A stretch of DNA of 64,000 nucleotides from Calditrichia bacterium (GTDB lineage: Bacteria; Calditrichota; Calditrichia; RBG-13-44-9; J075), in the NCBI GenBank assembly GCA_028284445.1, contig JANQRS010000006.1, positions 186,001 through 250,000 on the forward strand, given 5' to 3'. A program made the translations under genes and the position numbers. Under the pieces are notes generated by a model. The model was not told where the DNA came from, did not search any database, and saw only the letters and a list, made by a program, of their open reading frames with translations. Below are positions 53,109-61,824 of the stretch, one piece after another (position 1 is the first letter of the stretch; every line of letters begins with the position of its first letter).

Positions 53109-55391
53109 TCAGTTGTCCAGCAAATTCCGAATGCTACCGAGAAATTCATTGATCATATAGGGCTTTTTAACAAACCCCTTAGCGCCGCATTGCAAAATTT
53201 CCTGCACTTCGCTATTTTGCGAAAATCCGGTGGCTACCACCACCTTCAGCGCGGGATTAATTTCTTTCAGTTTGATAAAGGCCTGTTTGCCACCCATACG
53301 CGGCATAACCATATCCAAAACAATCAAATCCACATCCTGGTAACAGCTGCTATACAGCTCAACTCCCTTTTCGCCATCTTCAGCCATAATCACATTATAT
53401 CCGAAGCTTTCCAGAAGATCCTGCAAGAACATCCGCACAGATTCTTCGTCGTCAACTACCAAAATGGTTTCATTGCCGCCACGTGGCGCCGAGATGCCAA
53501 TACCGCCCATTTCTTCTTCCGGTTTTTCGTCTTTGTATGGAAACAGCAATGTAAAGGTCGTTCCTCTACCGGGTTTGCTCTTCAACTTAATATAGCCTCC
53601 CTGGTTTTTGACCACGCCGTAAACCATTGACAATCCCAAACCATGCCCTTTGGTACCAACTTTGGTCGTAAAAAAGGGTTCGAATATCTTTTCCTGAAGC
53701 TCGACCGGCACTCCAACGCCGGTATCTTCTACCGTCAGGGTTACATAGGGACGAAGGTCTTCAGGATTTTCGCCTTTCACAGGCCGGTAGACCATGCCTG
53801 TTGACACAATAAATGTACCCTTATTCGACATAGCATCATTAGCGTTAGCGCACAAATTCATTAAAACTTGTTGCAATTGCATTGGATCCGCATTTATTAC
53901 CAACGGATGATTGTATAGTTGAAAGTCGATATTGATCCCTGAATGCAGCGCACTGCGCAGCATCTTGCGACTTTCGATGATCATACGGTTAATATCGATC
54001 GGTTGCATATTGTAGTCACCGCCTCTTGCAAAACCGAGAAGCTTGTCGGTAAGCTCTGCCGCCCGCTGACTGCTTTTCTCGATACGTTCGATATATTCAA
54101 AGAATTCATGCCGCTCCTCGATGCCGGCTTTCATCATCGAGGCATAGCCCAAAATCCCTGTAAGTATGTTGTTGAAATCGTGCGCGATGCCACCCGCAAG
54201 CCTGCCAAGTCCTTCCATTTTCTTATTTTCAAAGATTTGCTTCTGTAATTGCCGCCGCGCGGTAATATCGTGAATGATGCCATGATGTTTCACCAAATTA
54301 CCAGCCTTATCGGTAACCGCACGAGCGGTTATCACCACGTAGAGCTTCTTACCCTGGCGATGACGTAAAATAGTCTCAAAGTCCTTAACTCCGTTTCCGT
54401 TCAACAGTCTTTTCGTATATTTTTCCCAATCTTCCCGGTTGGCAAATAGACGTTCCGCAAAACTGTTCGCAAGGAGCTCTTCGCGATTATCATAGCCAAA
54501 CAGTTCAACCCCGGCTTTGTTGATATCTGTAAAATAACCGTTGGCATCCCCGATGAATGCGGCCTCGCGAAATTCCTCAAACAAATGATTATATTTCCGT
54601 TCAAATTCCGAAAGCAGTTGCCGTGTCGAGCGTTCTTCGGTTGTATCCCTGAGCACCAGGACCGAGCCGTTGATCACATCACCTTCTCCGAGAATCGGCC
54701 GCCCAATCACTTTCACCGGAAAGCGCCGGCCCTCATTGTTAATCAGTATATGATGTTTATCGCGATCAATCTGAACCCCCTCGTGAAGTGCCAACAGGGC
54801 GGGATTGACCAGCTCTTCTTCAGTGCGTTCATCGACAAACTTTATGAGTTTATCGACATGCTGAAAAAGGGCATCTGAATACGCGCAGCCAATCAGCGCC
54901 TCGGCAGCCGGATTGATGAACATAACTTCGCCTTCCTGCCCCAATGTTAAAACGGCATCACCAATGGAGTTGAGAGTAATTGACAACAGGCTCTGGCTTT
55001 CGCGGAGGTTCTGCTCCATTTCATGTTTATGAATGGCCATTTCTATCGCTGTATACAATTCCTGCGGCTGGTAAGGCTTCATCACGTAGCCATATGGCTG
55101 ACTCATTTTAATACGTTCAGCGGTTTTCTGGTTGGCATAAGCAGTCAAATAGACAACCGGTACGTCGACCATCTCCTTTATCTCTTCAGCAGCTTCTACA
55201 CCATCTATGCTACCCTGCAAAACGATATCCATCAAAATGAGATCCGGCTTCAAATCCAGGCTTTTCTGAATCGCCTGCTCACCGGACATCGCCACATCGG
55301 GCACTTCGTATCCGAACATTTCAAGATCATTCTTGATCCCCTCTGCTATGATAATCTCATCCTCAACGATGAGAATTCGCTCGTTTGCCAT
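53109..55391 (-). CDS. Hybrid sensor histidine kinase, REC-PAS-PAS-HK-REC
   Basis: 760 soluble residues: an N-terminal receiver (phospho-acceptor Asp55 in LILMDI), PAS at ~135-260, PAS at ~270-385, HisKA with H404 in GGIAHDFNN, HATPase (NLCANANDAM, DTGVGVP, GHGLGLSMVYG), and a C-terminal receiver (LIVLDMVMPRMGG). The kinase core resembles the NtrB-like group. A receiver at the input end means it is driven by another kinase; the adjacent upstream histidine kinase (10-base gap) is the obvious donor. No DNA-binding output is present. Confidence 0.93.
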   Translation of the reverse strand: MANERILIVEDEIIIAEGIKNDLEMFGYEVPDVAMSGEQAIQKSLDLKPDLILMDIVLQGSIDGVEAAEEIKEMVDVPVVYLTAYANQKTAERIKMSQPYGYVMKPYQPQELYTAIEMAIHKHEMEQNLRESQSLLSITLNSIGDAVLTLGQEGEVMFINPAAEALIGCAYSDALFQHVDKLIKFVDERTEEELVNPALLALHEGVQIDRDKHHILINNEGRRFPVKVIGRPILGEGDVINGSVLVLRDTTEERSTRQLLSEFERKYNHLFEEFREAAFIGDANGYFTDINKAGVELFGYDNREELLANSFAERLFANREDWEKYTKRLLNGNGVKDFETILRHRQGKKLYVVITARAVTDKAGNLVKHHGIIHDITARRQLQKQIFENKKMEGLGRLAGGIAHDFNNILTGILGYASMMKAGIEERHEFFEYIERIEKSSQRAAELTDKLLGFARGGDYNMQPIDINRMIIESRKMLRSALHSGINIDFQLYNHPLVINADPMQLQQVLMNLCANANDAMSNKGTFIVSTGMVYRPVKGENPEDLRPYVTLTVEDTGVGVPVELQEKIFEPFFTTKVGTKGHGLGLSMVYGVVKNQGGYIKLKSKPGRGTTFTLLFPYKDEKPEEEMGGIGISAPRGGNETILVVDDEESVRMFLQDLLESFGYNVIMAEDGEKGVELYSSCYQDVDLIVLDMVMPRMGGKQAFIKLKEINPALKVVVATGFSQNSEVQEILQCGAKGFVKKPYMINEFLGSIRNLLDN

Positions 55392-55400
55392 CCTGACGCC

Positions 55401-57560
55401 CTACACTCTTTGCTTGTATTCTTGTTTTGCCAGCTTAATCTTGAACATTGTACCTTCACCGCTACTTACAACTTGCTCACCATCCAATTGTCGTATTAGC
55501 ATGCTCACAAGCTTCAAACCGAACGAACGGCTATCAAAGACATCCACATCCGCCGGTAAACCTACCCCGTTATCACTAACAAGCAGGCGATAATTCTCTG
55601 CTTGCTCTACAAAATCTATTGAAATCACGTTTTCTCTGTCCGCATTGGCCGGAAAAGCATATTTCAGGGAGTTTGATATCAACTCATTGATAATAAGCCC
55701 ACAGGGAATTGCCGTTTCGATATCGAGCAATGTTTTCCCGAAATGAATATTCAGATCGACTTTGCCAACATTGAGGTGCTGATACGTTTTAAGAAGATGC
55801 GTTGACAGTTTACGCACGTATTCATAGAAATCAACCTGGGAAAGATCCTCTTGTCCGTAGAGATTCGCATGGATCAAGGCCATTGAATTCAGACGATTCC
55901 GGCTATCCTCGAGAATGCGAATGGTTTCCTGATGCTCCGCCTGTTGAGACTGCAATTTCAGCAAACTTGAGATGACCTGCAGGTTATTCTTGACGCGATG
56001 GAAAATCTCCTGCATCAGCAAATCCTTCTCACGGAGGGCGTGCTTCAGACTTGCTTCAGCCCGTTTGCGCTCGCCATTTTCAACTTCCAGCGCTCGATTT
56101 GTGCGCTTCAGGGCCGCAGTGCGTTGATCAACCCGCTGCTCAAGCCGCAGATGCGTGCGACGCAGGGTTTTCTCAAATGATATGCGCTGGGTAATGTCTC
56201 GCGTCACCCCAACCGTTTCATATGGCTGTCCATCCTCATTAAAAACGGCCTGCACGTTGGTCTCTACCCAGGTATAGCCCCCGTCTTTACGTCGCGCTCT
56301 ATAACGAACACGCTCCACCAGGGGCTTCTCCGCTACCCGATCCCCGGCCTCTAACACCGCCTGAGTATCATCCGGATGAACCAGATCGCAAAGGCGCTGC
56401 CCAACCAATTCAACCGGCTCATATCCCAACACATGCAGAATAGCCGGCGTAACGTACGTAATTTTTCCGGTAATCGAGGTTTTGGAAATGATGTCGGTTG
56501 CGTTCTCAGCCAATAATCGATAACGCTCTTCGCTTTGACGGCTGGCATTCTCTGCCCGTTTGCGAGCGGTAATGTTCTCGACAATAAGCAGGGTATATTC
56601 CGGCTGAGCAGCCTCATCAAACATTACCGTGGCGGAAATGGAAGCCCAAACCTCGCGATGGAATTTGGTCAAAAAACGCTGCTCAAAATTACAGGACGGT
56701 TGCTGTAACCCCTCTACCTCCAGCAGGCATTCTTCCTGCTGGGCCCGATCATCGGCAAAAGTAATGTCTTCCAGGCAAATCTGCTTGAGCTCTTCCGCCC
56801 CGTATCCGACCAATCCGCAAAACGCCGGATTTGCTTCAATAATGCGATGCTCCGCCAACTCAATAAGCGCAATGCCAACCTGCGCTTCGGTAAACATTTT
56901 TTCGAAGCGGAACTCGCTCTTTTGCAAAGCCTTTTCAATGACCGCTTTCTCTTCCCGATTCTGATAGAATAGGTGATATTCATAGCCGGTAACCAGGGTG
57001 AGAAAACAGGCCCCAAAAATGAATACCGAGGCGAACTTCCAGACATCTTTCATCTTACCGGAAGTCGACTGCTGCGCCCCGGATACCTGATCAATGGCGG
57101 CGGACACTCCGCTCATGGCCAATTGGTGCTGCTGTTGAAATGCGCTATCCTTTTGCAGCAATTTCTCACCCGAAGCAGCGGCAAGAATCAAATGGCTGTA
57201 CAGGCTATCCATTGCCACAACCGCAGAATCCGCAAGCTTCAATTGCTGTTGCATGATGTGCGCCTGTTGACTCTGCCAGGAGATGTTTCTGACTCCGGTG
57301 ACGTATCGTTCGAAGAGCTTATCCCAATTTGCCTTCAGCATCATAATGCCTTGAAGGGTTTCGAGATCGTCGAGACTCTTTTTCATAGCCAGCACCGTGC
57401 TGCGCGCGTCTTTCAGGCGAACAACAACTTCGTCATGGCTTTCGATATGTTCCTGCACATCCATAATAGTCAAATGGGCCCATACGGCAATGGCAGCAAA
57501 AACACTGGCCAGGCCGAAGATATACCAAGACCCCTTGGACATATTTAAAAAAGTATTCAT
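55401..57560 (-). CDS. Membrane sensor histidine kinase with HisKA_2 (HWE-like) core
   Basis: 719 residues from ATG 57560. Transmembrane helices at ~10-35 and ~175-200 flank a helical periplasmic sensor of CHASE3 size. Two PAS domains follow (FEKMFTEAQVGIALIELAEHR, RYRLLAENATDIISKTSITG). A coiled coil then leads to HisKA_2 with H521 in EIFHRVKNNLQVISSLLKLQ, and an HATPase (GLIINELISNSLKYAF, SDNGVGLP). These kinases often phosphorylate stand-alone receivers. Here the next gene has a receiver at its N-terminus, suggesting a two-kinase relay. Confidence 0.92.
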   Translation of the reverse strand: MNTFLNMSKGSWYIFGLASVFAAIAVWAHLTIMDVQEHIESHDEVVVRLKDARSTVLAMKKSLDDLETLQGIMMLKANWDKLFERYVTGVRNISWQSQQAHIMQQQLKLADSAVVAMDSLYSHLILAAASGEKLLQKDSAFQQQHQLAMSGVSAAIDQVSGAQQSTSGKMKDVWKFASVFIFGACFLTLVTGYEYHLFYQNREEKAVIEKALQKSEFRFEKMFTEAQVGIALIELAEHRIIEANPAFCGLVGYGAEELKQICLEDITFADDRAQQEECLLEVEGLQQPSCNFEQRFLTKFHREVWASISATVMFDEAAQPEYTLLIVENITARKRAENASRQSEERYRLLAENATDIISKTSITGKITYVTPAILHVLGYEPVELVGQRLCDLVHPDDTQAVLEAGDRVAEKPLVERVRYRARRKDGGYTWVETNVQAVFNEDGQPYETVGVTRDITQRISFEKTLRRTHLRLEQRVDQRTAALKRTNRALEVENGERKRAEASLKHALREKDLLMQEIFHRVKNNLQVISSLLKLQSQQAEHQETIRILEDSRNRLNSMALIHANLYGQEDLSQVDFYEYVRKLSTHLLKTYQHLNVGKVDLNIHFGKTLLDIETAIPCGLIINELISNSLKYAFPANADRENVISIDFVEQAENYRLLVSDNGVGLPADVDVFDSRSFGLKLVSMLIRQLDGEQVVSSGEGTMFKIKLAKQEYKQRV

Positions 57561-57896
57561 GACATGCCCTTTCAGACAGGTCCGATCAGTCAACAGATTA
57601 CCTTGCAAAACAAAATCCCCCAATCCAGAACATGGGCATCCGATGTAGCTTTTCCGAAATAGAAGCTATAGTGCCCAAAGCAGGGTTGAGGGAGAACTTT
57701 ATTCGCAAAGTTCTGTCATCAAAAAATGTCAATGTTGTATCGTAGAATTTGAAGCAGCCAGATTCAAGCGGGGCACTGATATAGTGCGCTACGGTGCCAT
57801 AAAAGCATCTGACTTGACTCTCACAATAGTATCGTCACGATCCCCGGTACGATTAGATTTTTTTTGCAAATATTAACGGTAATGAATACCTGTATT

Positions 57897-60335
57897 TCAT
57901 TTGGCGCCTTTGCGTTTTTGAAGACGGCCGCGATGAATGTCCACATCTTCCCGAAATCGAAGACCGTCACGATCCAATTTTAGCCAAATAGCGCCATGAT
58001 TGGCGGTTTGATAATAGTGAATTTCAAGAGCGCTTAGCCTCGCCAGGACCAGCGGCGACGGATGCCCAAATCGATTGTTGCGAGCACATGAAATTGTGGC
58101 AATTCTAGGGCTGACTGCCTCCAGAAATGACTCGCTGCTGGACGTACGACTACCGTGATGGGCGATTTTCAGGAAGTCGCTTTTTAAATTGGCACCCCAG
58201 GCCAGCAAGGATGATTCCGCTTCATATTCAATGTCGCCGGTAAACAAGAGGCGACGTCCACGGTATAATATCTGAAAAACCAGGGAATGGTTGTTAAGAT
58301 CACCACCTGCCGGAATCTTTTCAGGCGGGCCAAAAACGTAGGCGCGGGTTTCCTGATCCAAAGAAACCACATCCCCCATTTTCAGAAAATGCAAGGCCAC
58401 GTTTTGCCGGCGACAGAGGTTTACCAAACTATCCGCCAGGACATCGCGTTTCTCAGATTCAGGTAAGTAGGCATTGCCAACCAGGCCTTGGTCAAGCAGA
58501 TAAAAGGCGCCACCGATGTGATCAAGATGAGCATGGGAAATGAAGAGATGATCAATATAGGTATTTCCCAGGTGCCGCATCACCGGTTCAACGACTCTCT
58601 CGCCAGCATCCCAAAATTCACCGGCTGGTCCGGCATCTATGAGAACATTGACATCGCCGGGCGTCATCAACAAGGCGGCGTCCCCTTGCCGGACATCCAG
58701 CATCAAGATTTGCAACTCGTCAAAACGTTGCCCATTGTTTAGCGCAGATAACGCCAACGCAAGCAGGATCACAAGTGCGCATAGCTTCCTCAGCCAGCGA
58801 CGACCACCACTAAAAGCCAACACGACAATTGCCAGATACAGAAGCAGGTCCATTGCATCCGGCTGGCTCATTGCCACTCGGGAAAGGGGAAGGTCCGCCG
58901 CAAACGCTACTCCATTGTTCAGCATCTTTGCGATCAGTACCACGATATCTGCGAGGTCCGCCGCAACCGGCAATTGGCAGGCGGTAAGCAGCATCAGGAT
59001 ACTTCCCAGGACAACCAGCAACCCCGCCAGCGGAATCACCGCGATGCTGAACAGGAAAGACAGGGGAGATACCTGCTGAAAATAGAAAGCGGTTAAGGGC
59101 ATCGTGCCGATTTGCGCAGCAATGGACAAACAGCCGGGCAGCAGAATACCGTTCATAATCGGTGAACGCCAGGGCTCCACCGGTATCCAACTTGCAAGAC
59201 GATGAGCGATCGGCATCAATCGCGGAAGGAAAAGGAGAATAGAGAAAACAGCAATACATGAGAACTGGAAATCAACCCGGAATAGCTGTGCCGGTTCCCA
59301 AATCAAAATGCCGCTTATCGCCACCAGGATAAACTGGAAAGGATGACAGCGCCGTTCCAGGTTTTTCGCCAGAAGCAAAAGGCTCGCCATCAAGGTCGCT
59401 CGTACAACAGGGGGATTTGCCGTCGCCAAGAGCATATATCCGCAAAGTCCGGCAATAACCAGCAGATGTTGCCTCGTCCTCGGCAGCGGCACAAAAGAGA
59501 ATATCAGCAATAAGAGCCAGGCGATAAATCCAACGTGCAGGCCGCTAATCGCCAGTACATGCAGCACACCGGCACCGGCGAAGTCATCCTTGATATGCTT
59601 CTCTAAATCGCTACGCACACCCAAAAGCAACGCCTTCAGCAAACCGGCTACGTCTGTGGGCAGGTAGGCATCCAGCCCAGCCATCAACCGGCGCCGCAGG
59701 GGGTACATCATAGCGCTTTCCAGGGTCAACTCGAAACGATCCGCAACTATCGCGACCTGGGCCTCTTCGTTCAGACGGCAAACAGCGGAAATACCGCGAC
59801 GCATAAGAAATTGTCTAAAATCGAATTGCCCGGGATTGCGCGGGCCGTCAGCGATCTGTAGTTCCGCATCACTCAGCCGCACAATTTGCCCCGGAAGCAA
59901 TTCAAACCGGCTTTGCCACGGCAATTGCAGAAGGATGCTTCCCGTTAAGGCGATCTTCGTGGTATCCAATTGCCCGTAGCGCAATTCAGCAATGAGCGAT
60001 CGACCGCTGCCCGTACCGTGTTGCAAAACACTTGCTTCCAGATGCTCAAATCGCAAGGGCAAGACTTCGATAAGCTGCTGATCAAATTGACCGTTCTGCC
60101 AATTGTCATATCGGAGTATCCCCACCAATAAACAAGCAATTATCAGCAGGCCCATGCGCCAAAGCGGTTCCCGAACGCGTGACCGCACAATCAACACAAC
60201 AACAATCAGAATCGCCACCGGCAAAGAAAAAACCGGACGAAAATCTAACCAATCAGCCAGCAAGATACCCAGAACCAGCCCAAGACAGATAGGCAATAAA
60301 GGCAAGAGCAAAAAGTGCGAAGAGCGCTCGGTCAT
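57897..60335 (-). CDS. comEC: ComEC/Rec2 DNA-uptake channel protein
   Basis: 812 residues. The order is an N-terminal DUF4131-like membrane segment (~10-60), an OB-like region, competence transmembrane domain (HVLAISGLHVGFIAWLLLLIF, then ANPPVVRATLMASLLLLA) and C-terminal metallo-beta-lactamase domain with SHAHLDHIGG around residues 600-606 and KIAHHGSRTSS. It forms the inner-membrane channel for single-stranded DNA in natural transformation. The MBL domain may act as a nuclease. It appears monocistronic. Confidence 0.95.
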   Translation of the reverse strand: MTERSSHFLLLPLLPICLGLVLGILLADWLDFRPVFSLPVAILIVVVLIVRSRVREPLWRMGLLIIACLLVGILRYDNWQNGQFDQQLIEVLPLRFEHLEASVLQHGTGSGRSLIAELRYGQLDTTKIALTGSILLQLPWQSRFELLPGQIVRLSDAELQIADGPRNPGQFDFRQFLMRRGISAVCRLNEEAQVAIVADRFELTLESAMMYPLRRRLMAGLDAYLPTDVAGLLKALLLGVRSDLEKHIKDDFAGAGVLHVLAISGLHVGFIAWLLLLIFSFVPLPRTRQHLLVIAGLCGYMLLATANPPVVRATLMASLLLLAKNLERRCHPFQFILVAISGILIWEPAQLFRVDFQFSCIAVFSILLFLPRLMPIAHRLASWIPVEPWRSPIMNGILLPGCLSIAAQIGTMPLTAFYFQQVSPLSFLFSIAVIPLAGLLVVLGSILMLLTACQLPVAADLADIVVLIAKMLNNGVAFAADLPLSRVAMSQPDAMDLLLYLAIVVLAFSGGRRWLRKLCALVILLALALSALNNGQRFDELQILMLDVRQGDAALLMTPGDVNVLIDAGPAGEFWDAGERVVEPVMRHLGNTYIDHLFISHAHLDHIGGAFYLLDQGLVGNAYLPESEKRDVLADSLVNLCRRQNVALHFLKMGDVVSLDQETRAYVFGPPEKIPAGGDLNNHSLVFQILYRGRRLLFTGDIEYEAESSLLAWGANLKSDFLKIAHHGSRTSSSESFLEAVSPRIATISCARNNRFGHPSPLVLARLSALEIHYYQTANHGAIWLKLDRDGLRFREDVDIHRGRLQKRKGAK

Positions 60336-60370
60336 CGTTACATAGATGCCAAACCGATAGCAAATTCCAT

Positions 60371-60419
60371 AAAAAAGGGACGCCCGATGACGTTACAACT
60401 TTGGCTCATCAAGCGTCCC
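60371..60419 (-). terminator. Intrinsic terminator after the DUF5723-like gene
   Basis: On the minus strand GGGACGC (60413-60419) pairs with GCGTCCC (60377-60383), extended inward by TTGATGA/TCATCGG, and is followed by TTTTTT. It ends the operon coming from 63981 and precedes comEC. Confidence 0.8.
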
Positions 60420-60448
60420 TGGGGACCGGAAATCAATTATCACGCCAT

Positions 60449-61726
60449 CTAGAAGCGGAAACGGGATGTGGCTGATAGCGTAAATCCTTTTGCCGCAGAC
60501 GAGGATATGCCACCATGATTGACCAAACCGACATCAACGTACCAAAATTTCAAATCGAGACCGGTACCAAATGCGAAGGAAGTGCCATATCGCCCACCGA
60601 ATGAAACGCCGGCGCGCAGGGGAATCAGCGGTATGTAACGCAGTTCCGTGCCGAAAGCAAAACGGGTGTAGGGGCGCGCACCCATACTTTCACCGAAGTT
60701 CTGCTCGTATTGAGCAGTGAGGAGCAGACGCTGGCGGGCCTGATATGCTACACCAACATCAAACACAACCGGCAAACGCGTGGAAAATCCTTCGATGGCA
60801 AATGTGCTGTCTTCATCAACAAACAGACTATCAACGTCGGAGTCGCCAAGGGCAATACTGTCGCCGCTGAATGAAAAGAGAACGGCCTCGGTTTCATCGA
60901 ACCACTCAACAGAACCAAGCACATTGGAAAGCGAGGCACCAATGGTGAAGCTGCGATCTTTGGACTGGGTGACAACGCCAAGATCAGCTGCCCATCCCTT
61001 ACCACCGCGCGCTGAACGTGCTTCAATCTGTGCATCGAGGCTCATTTCGGCACCGGTAATATCGGTATTTCGAAAACTGCCATCAGAATCAATCACTTCG
61101 AAGTAGCCAAGACCGGCAATGTATTTCCCAGATACCCCGACTGCGAGATAATCCAGCCAGCTTTCTACGCTAAAGCTAAAAGGGAAGGCAATACCGGAAG
61201 CCACCTGAAAGCCACCCCAGGCGCTGCCTTCTACATTGGAAAGGTCGTATTCGCGGCCCAGTTCACTGTTACCATTTAAAGCAATTTCGAATATTTCTCG
61301 TGGCACTGTTGCATACCCATCTCCAACTGCCGAAAGCGCCAGGCTAAACTTTGGCATGTACAGCGCCAGGGTATTCATACGCGCGCTAAAGCGGCTTTCG
61401 AGGCCGGTTTCCGGGATAGCGCCGAGGAGCAGTGACTTGTCGTCATCTGTGAGGCGCTCTCCGGTCGTGAAATATGTGTCGTAGAGATTTCTTTCGAAGC
61501 TGTTATTGAAGACGCCGGCATTTGCCGACATGATATTGAATTCAAAATTGAACCGGTGCGGAATTGCCAGGGTAGCAGGGTTCATTCCGACCTGTTCGAG
61601 GCCCCGGGTATCAGCAGAGTTACTGAAGGCCATTCCCACACCGCGGGCATCGACGCCCTGCTGAGCGAACAACGCCTGCCCACAAAACAACACCAGGGCG
61701 AGACTGAAGCATATTCGTTTTTTCAT
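60449..61726 (-). CDS. Outer-membrane barrel protein (DUF5723/PorV-like)
   Basis: 425 residues from ATG 61726 (AAAGGGATG upstream; frame open to 61783). Signal peptide FSLALVLFCGQALFAQ, then DARGVGMAFSNSADTRGLEQVGMNPATLAI, the opening seen in FadL/PorV-type and DUF5723 barrels. Alternating strands follow to FTLSATSRFRF, with a terminal Phe as outer-membrane proteins require. An acidic loop (SIALGDSDVDSLFVDEDS) is notable. It follows the 718-residue lipoprotein gene, and the two are probably partners in the outer membrane. Confidence 0.75.
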   Translation of the reverse strand: MKKRICFSLALVLFCGQALFAQQGVDARGVGMAFSNSADTRGLEQVGMNPATLAIPHRFNFEFNIMSANAGVFNNSFERNLYDTYFTTGERLTDDDKSLLLGAIPETGLESRFSARMNTLALYMPKFSLALSAVGDGYATVPREIFEIALNGNSELGREYDLSNVEGSAWGGFQVASGIAFPFSFSVESWLDYLAVGVSGKYIAGLGYFEVIDSDGSFRNTDITGAEMSLDAQIEARSARGGKGWAADLGVVTQSKDRSFTIGASLSNVLGSVEWFDETEAVLFSFSGDSIALGDSDVDSLFVDEDSTFAIEGFSTRLPVVFDVGVAYQARQRLLLTAQYEQNFGESMGARPYTRFAFGTELRYIPLIPLRAGVSFGGRYGTSFAFGTGLDLKFWYVDVGLVNHGGISSSAAKGFTLSATSRFRF

Positions 61727-61824
61727 GATACACATCCCTTTGCTTTCATTTCCATCCGTGGAAACATTCAACATCCTGCGCAATAGCCGCTTTTGATCGG
61801 CTATTGCTTTCTATGCTTGCGAAT

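Noticed and set aside
57693..57714. AGAACTTT-ATTCGC-AAAGTTCT inverted repeat upstream of the HisKA_2 kinase
   Set aside because: Short AT-rich arms, no T-tract and no nearby convincing promoter; too weak to call an operator or terminator.
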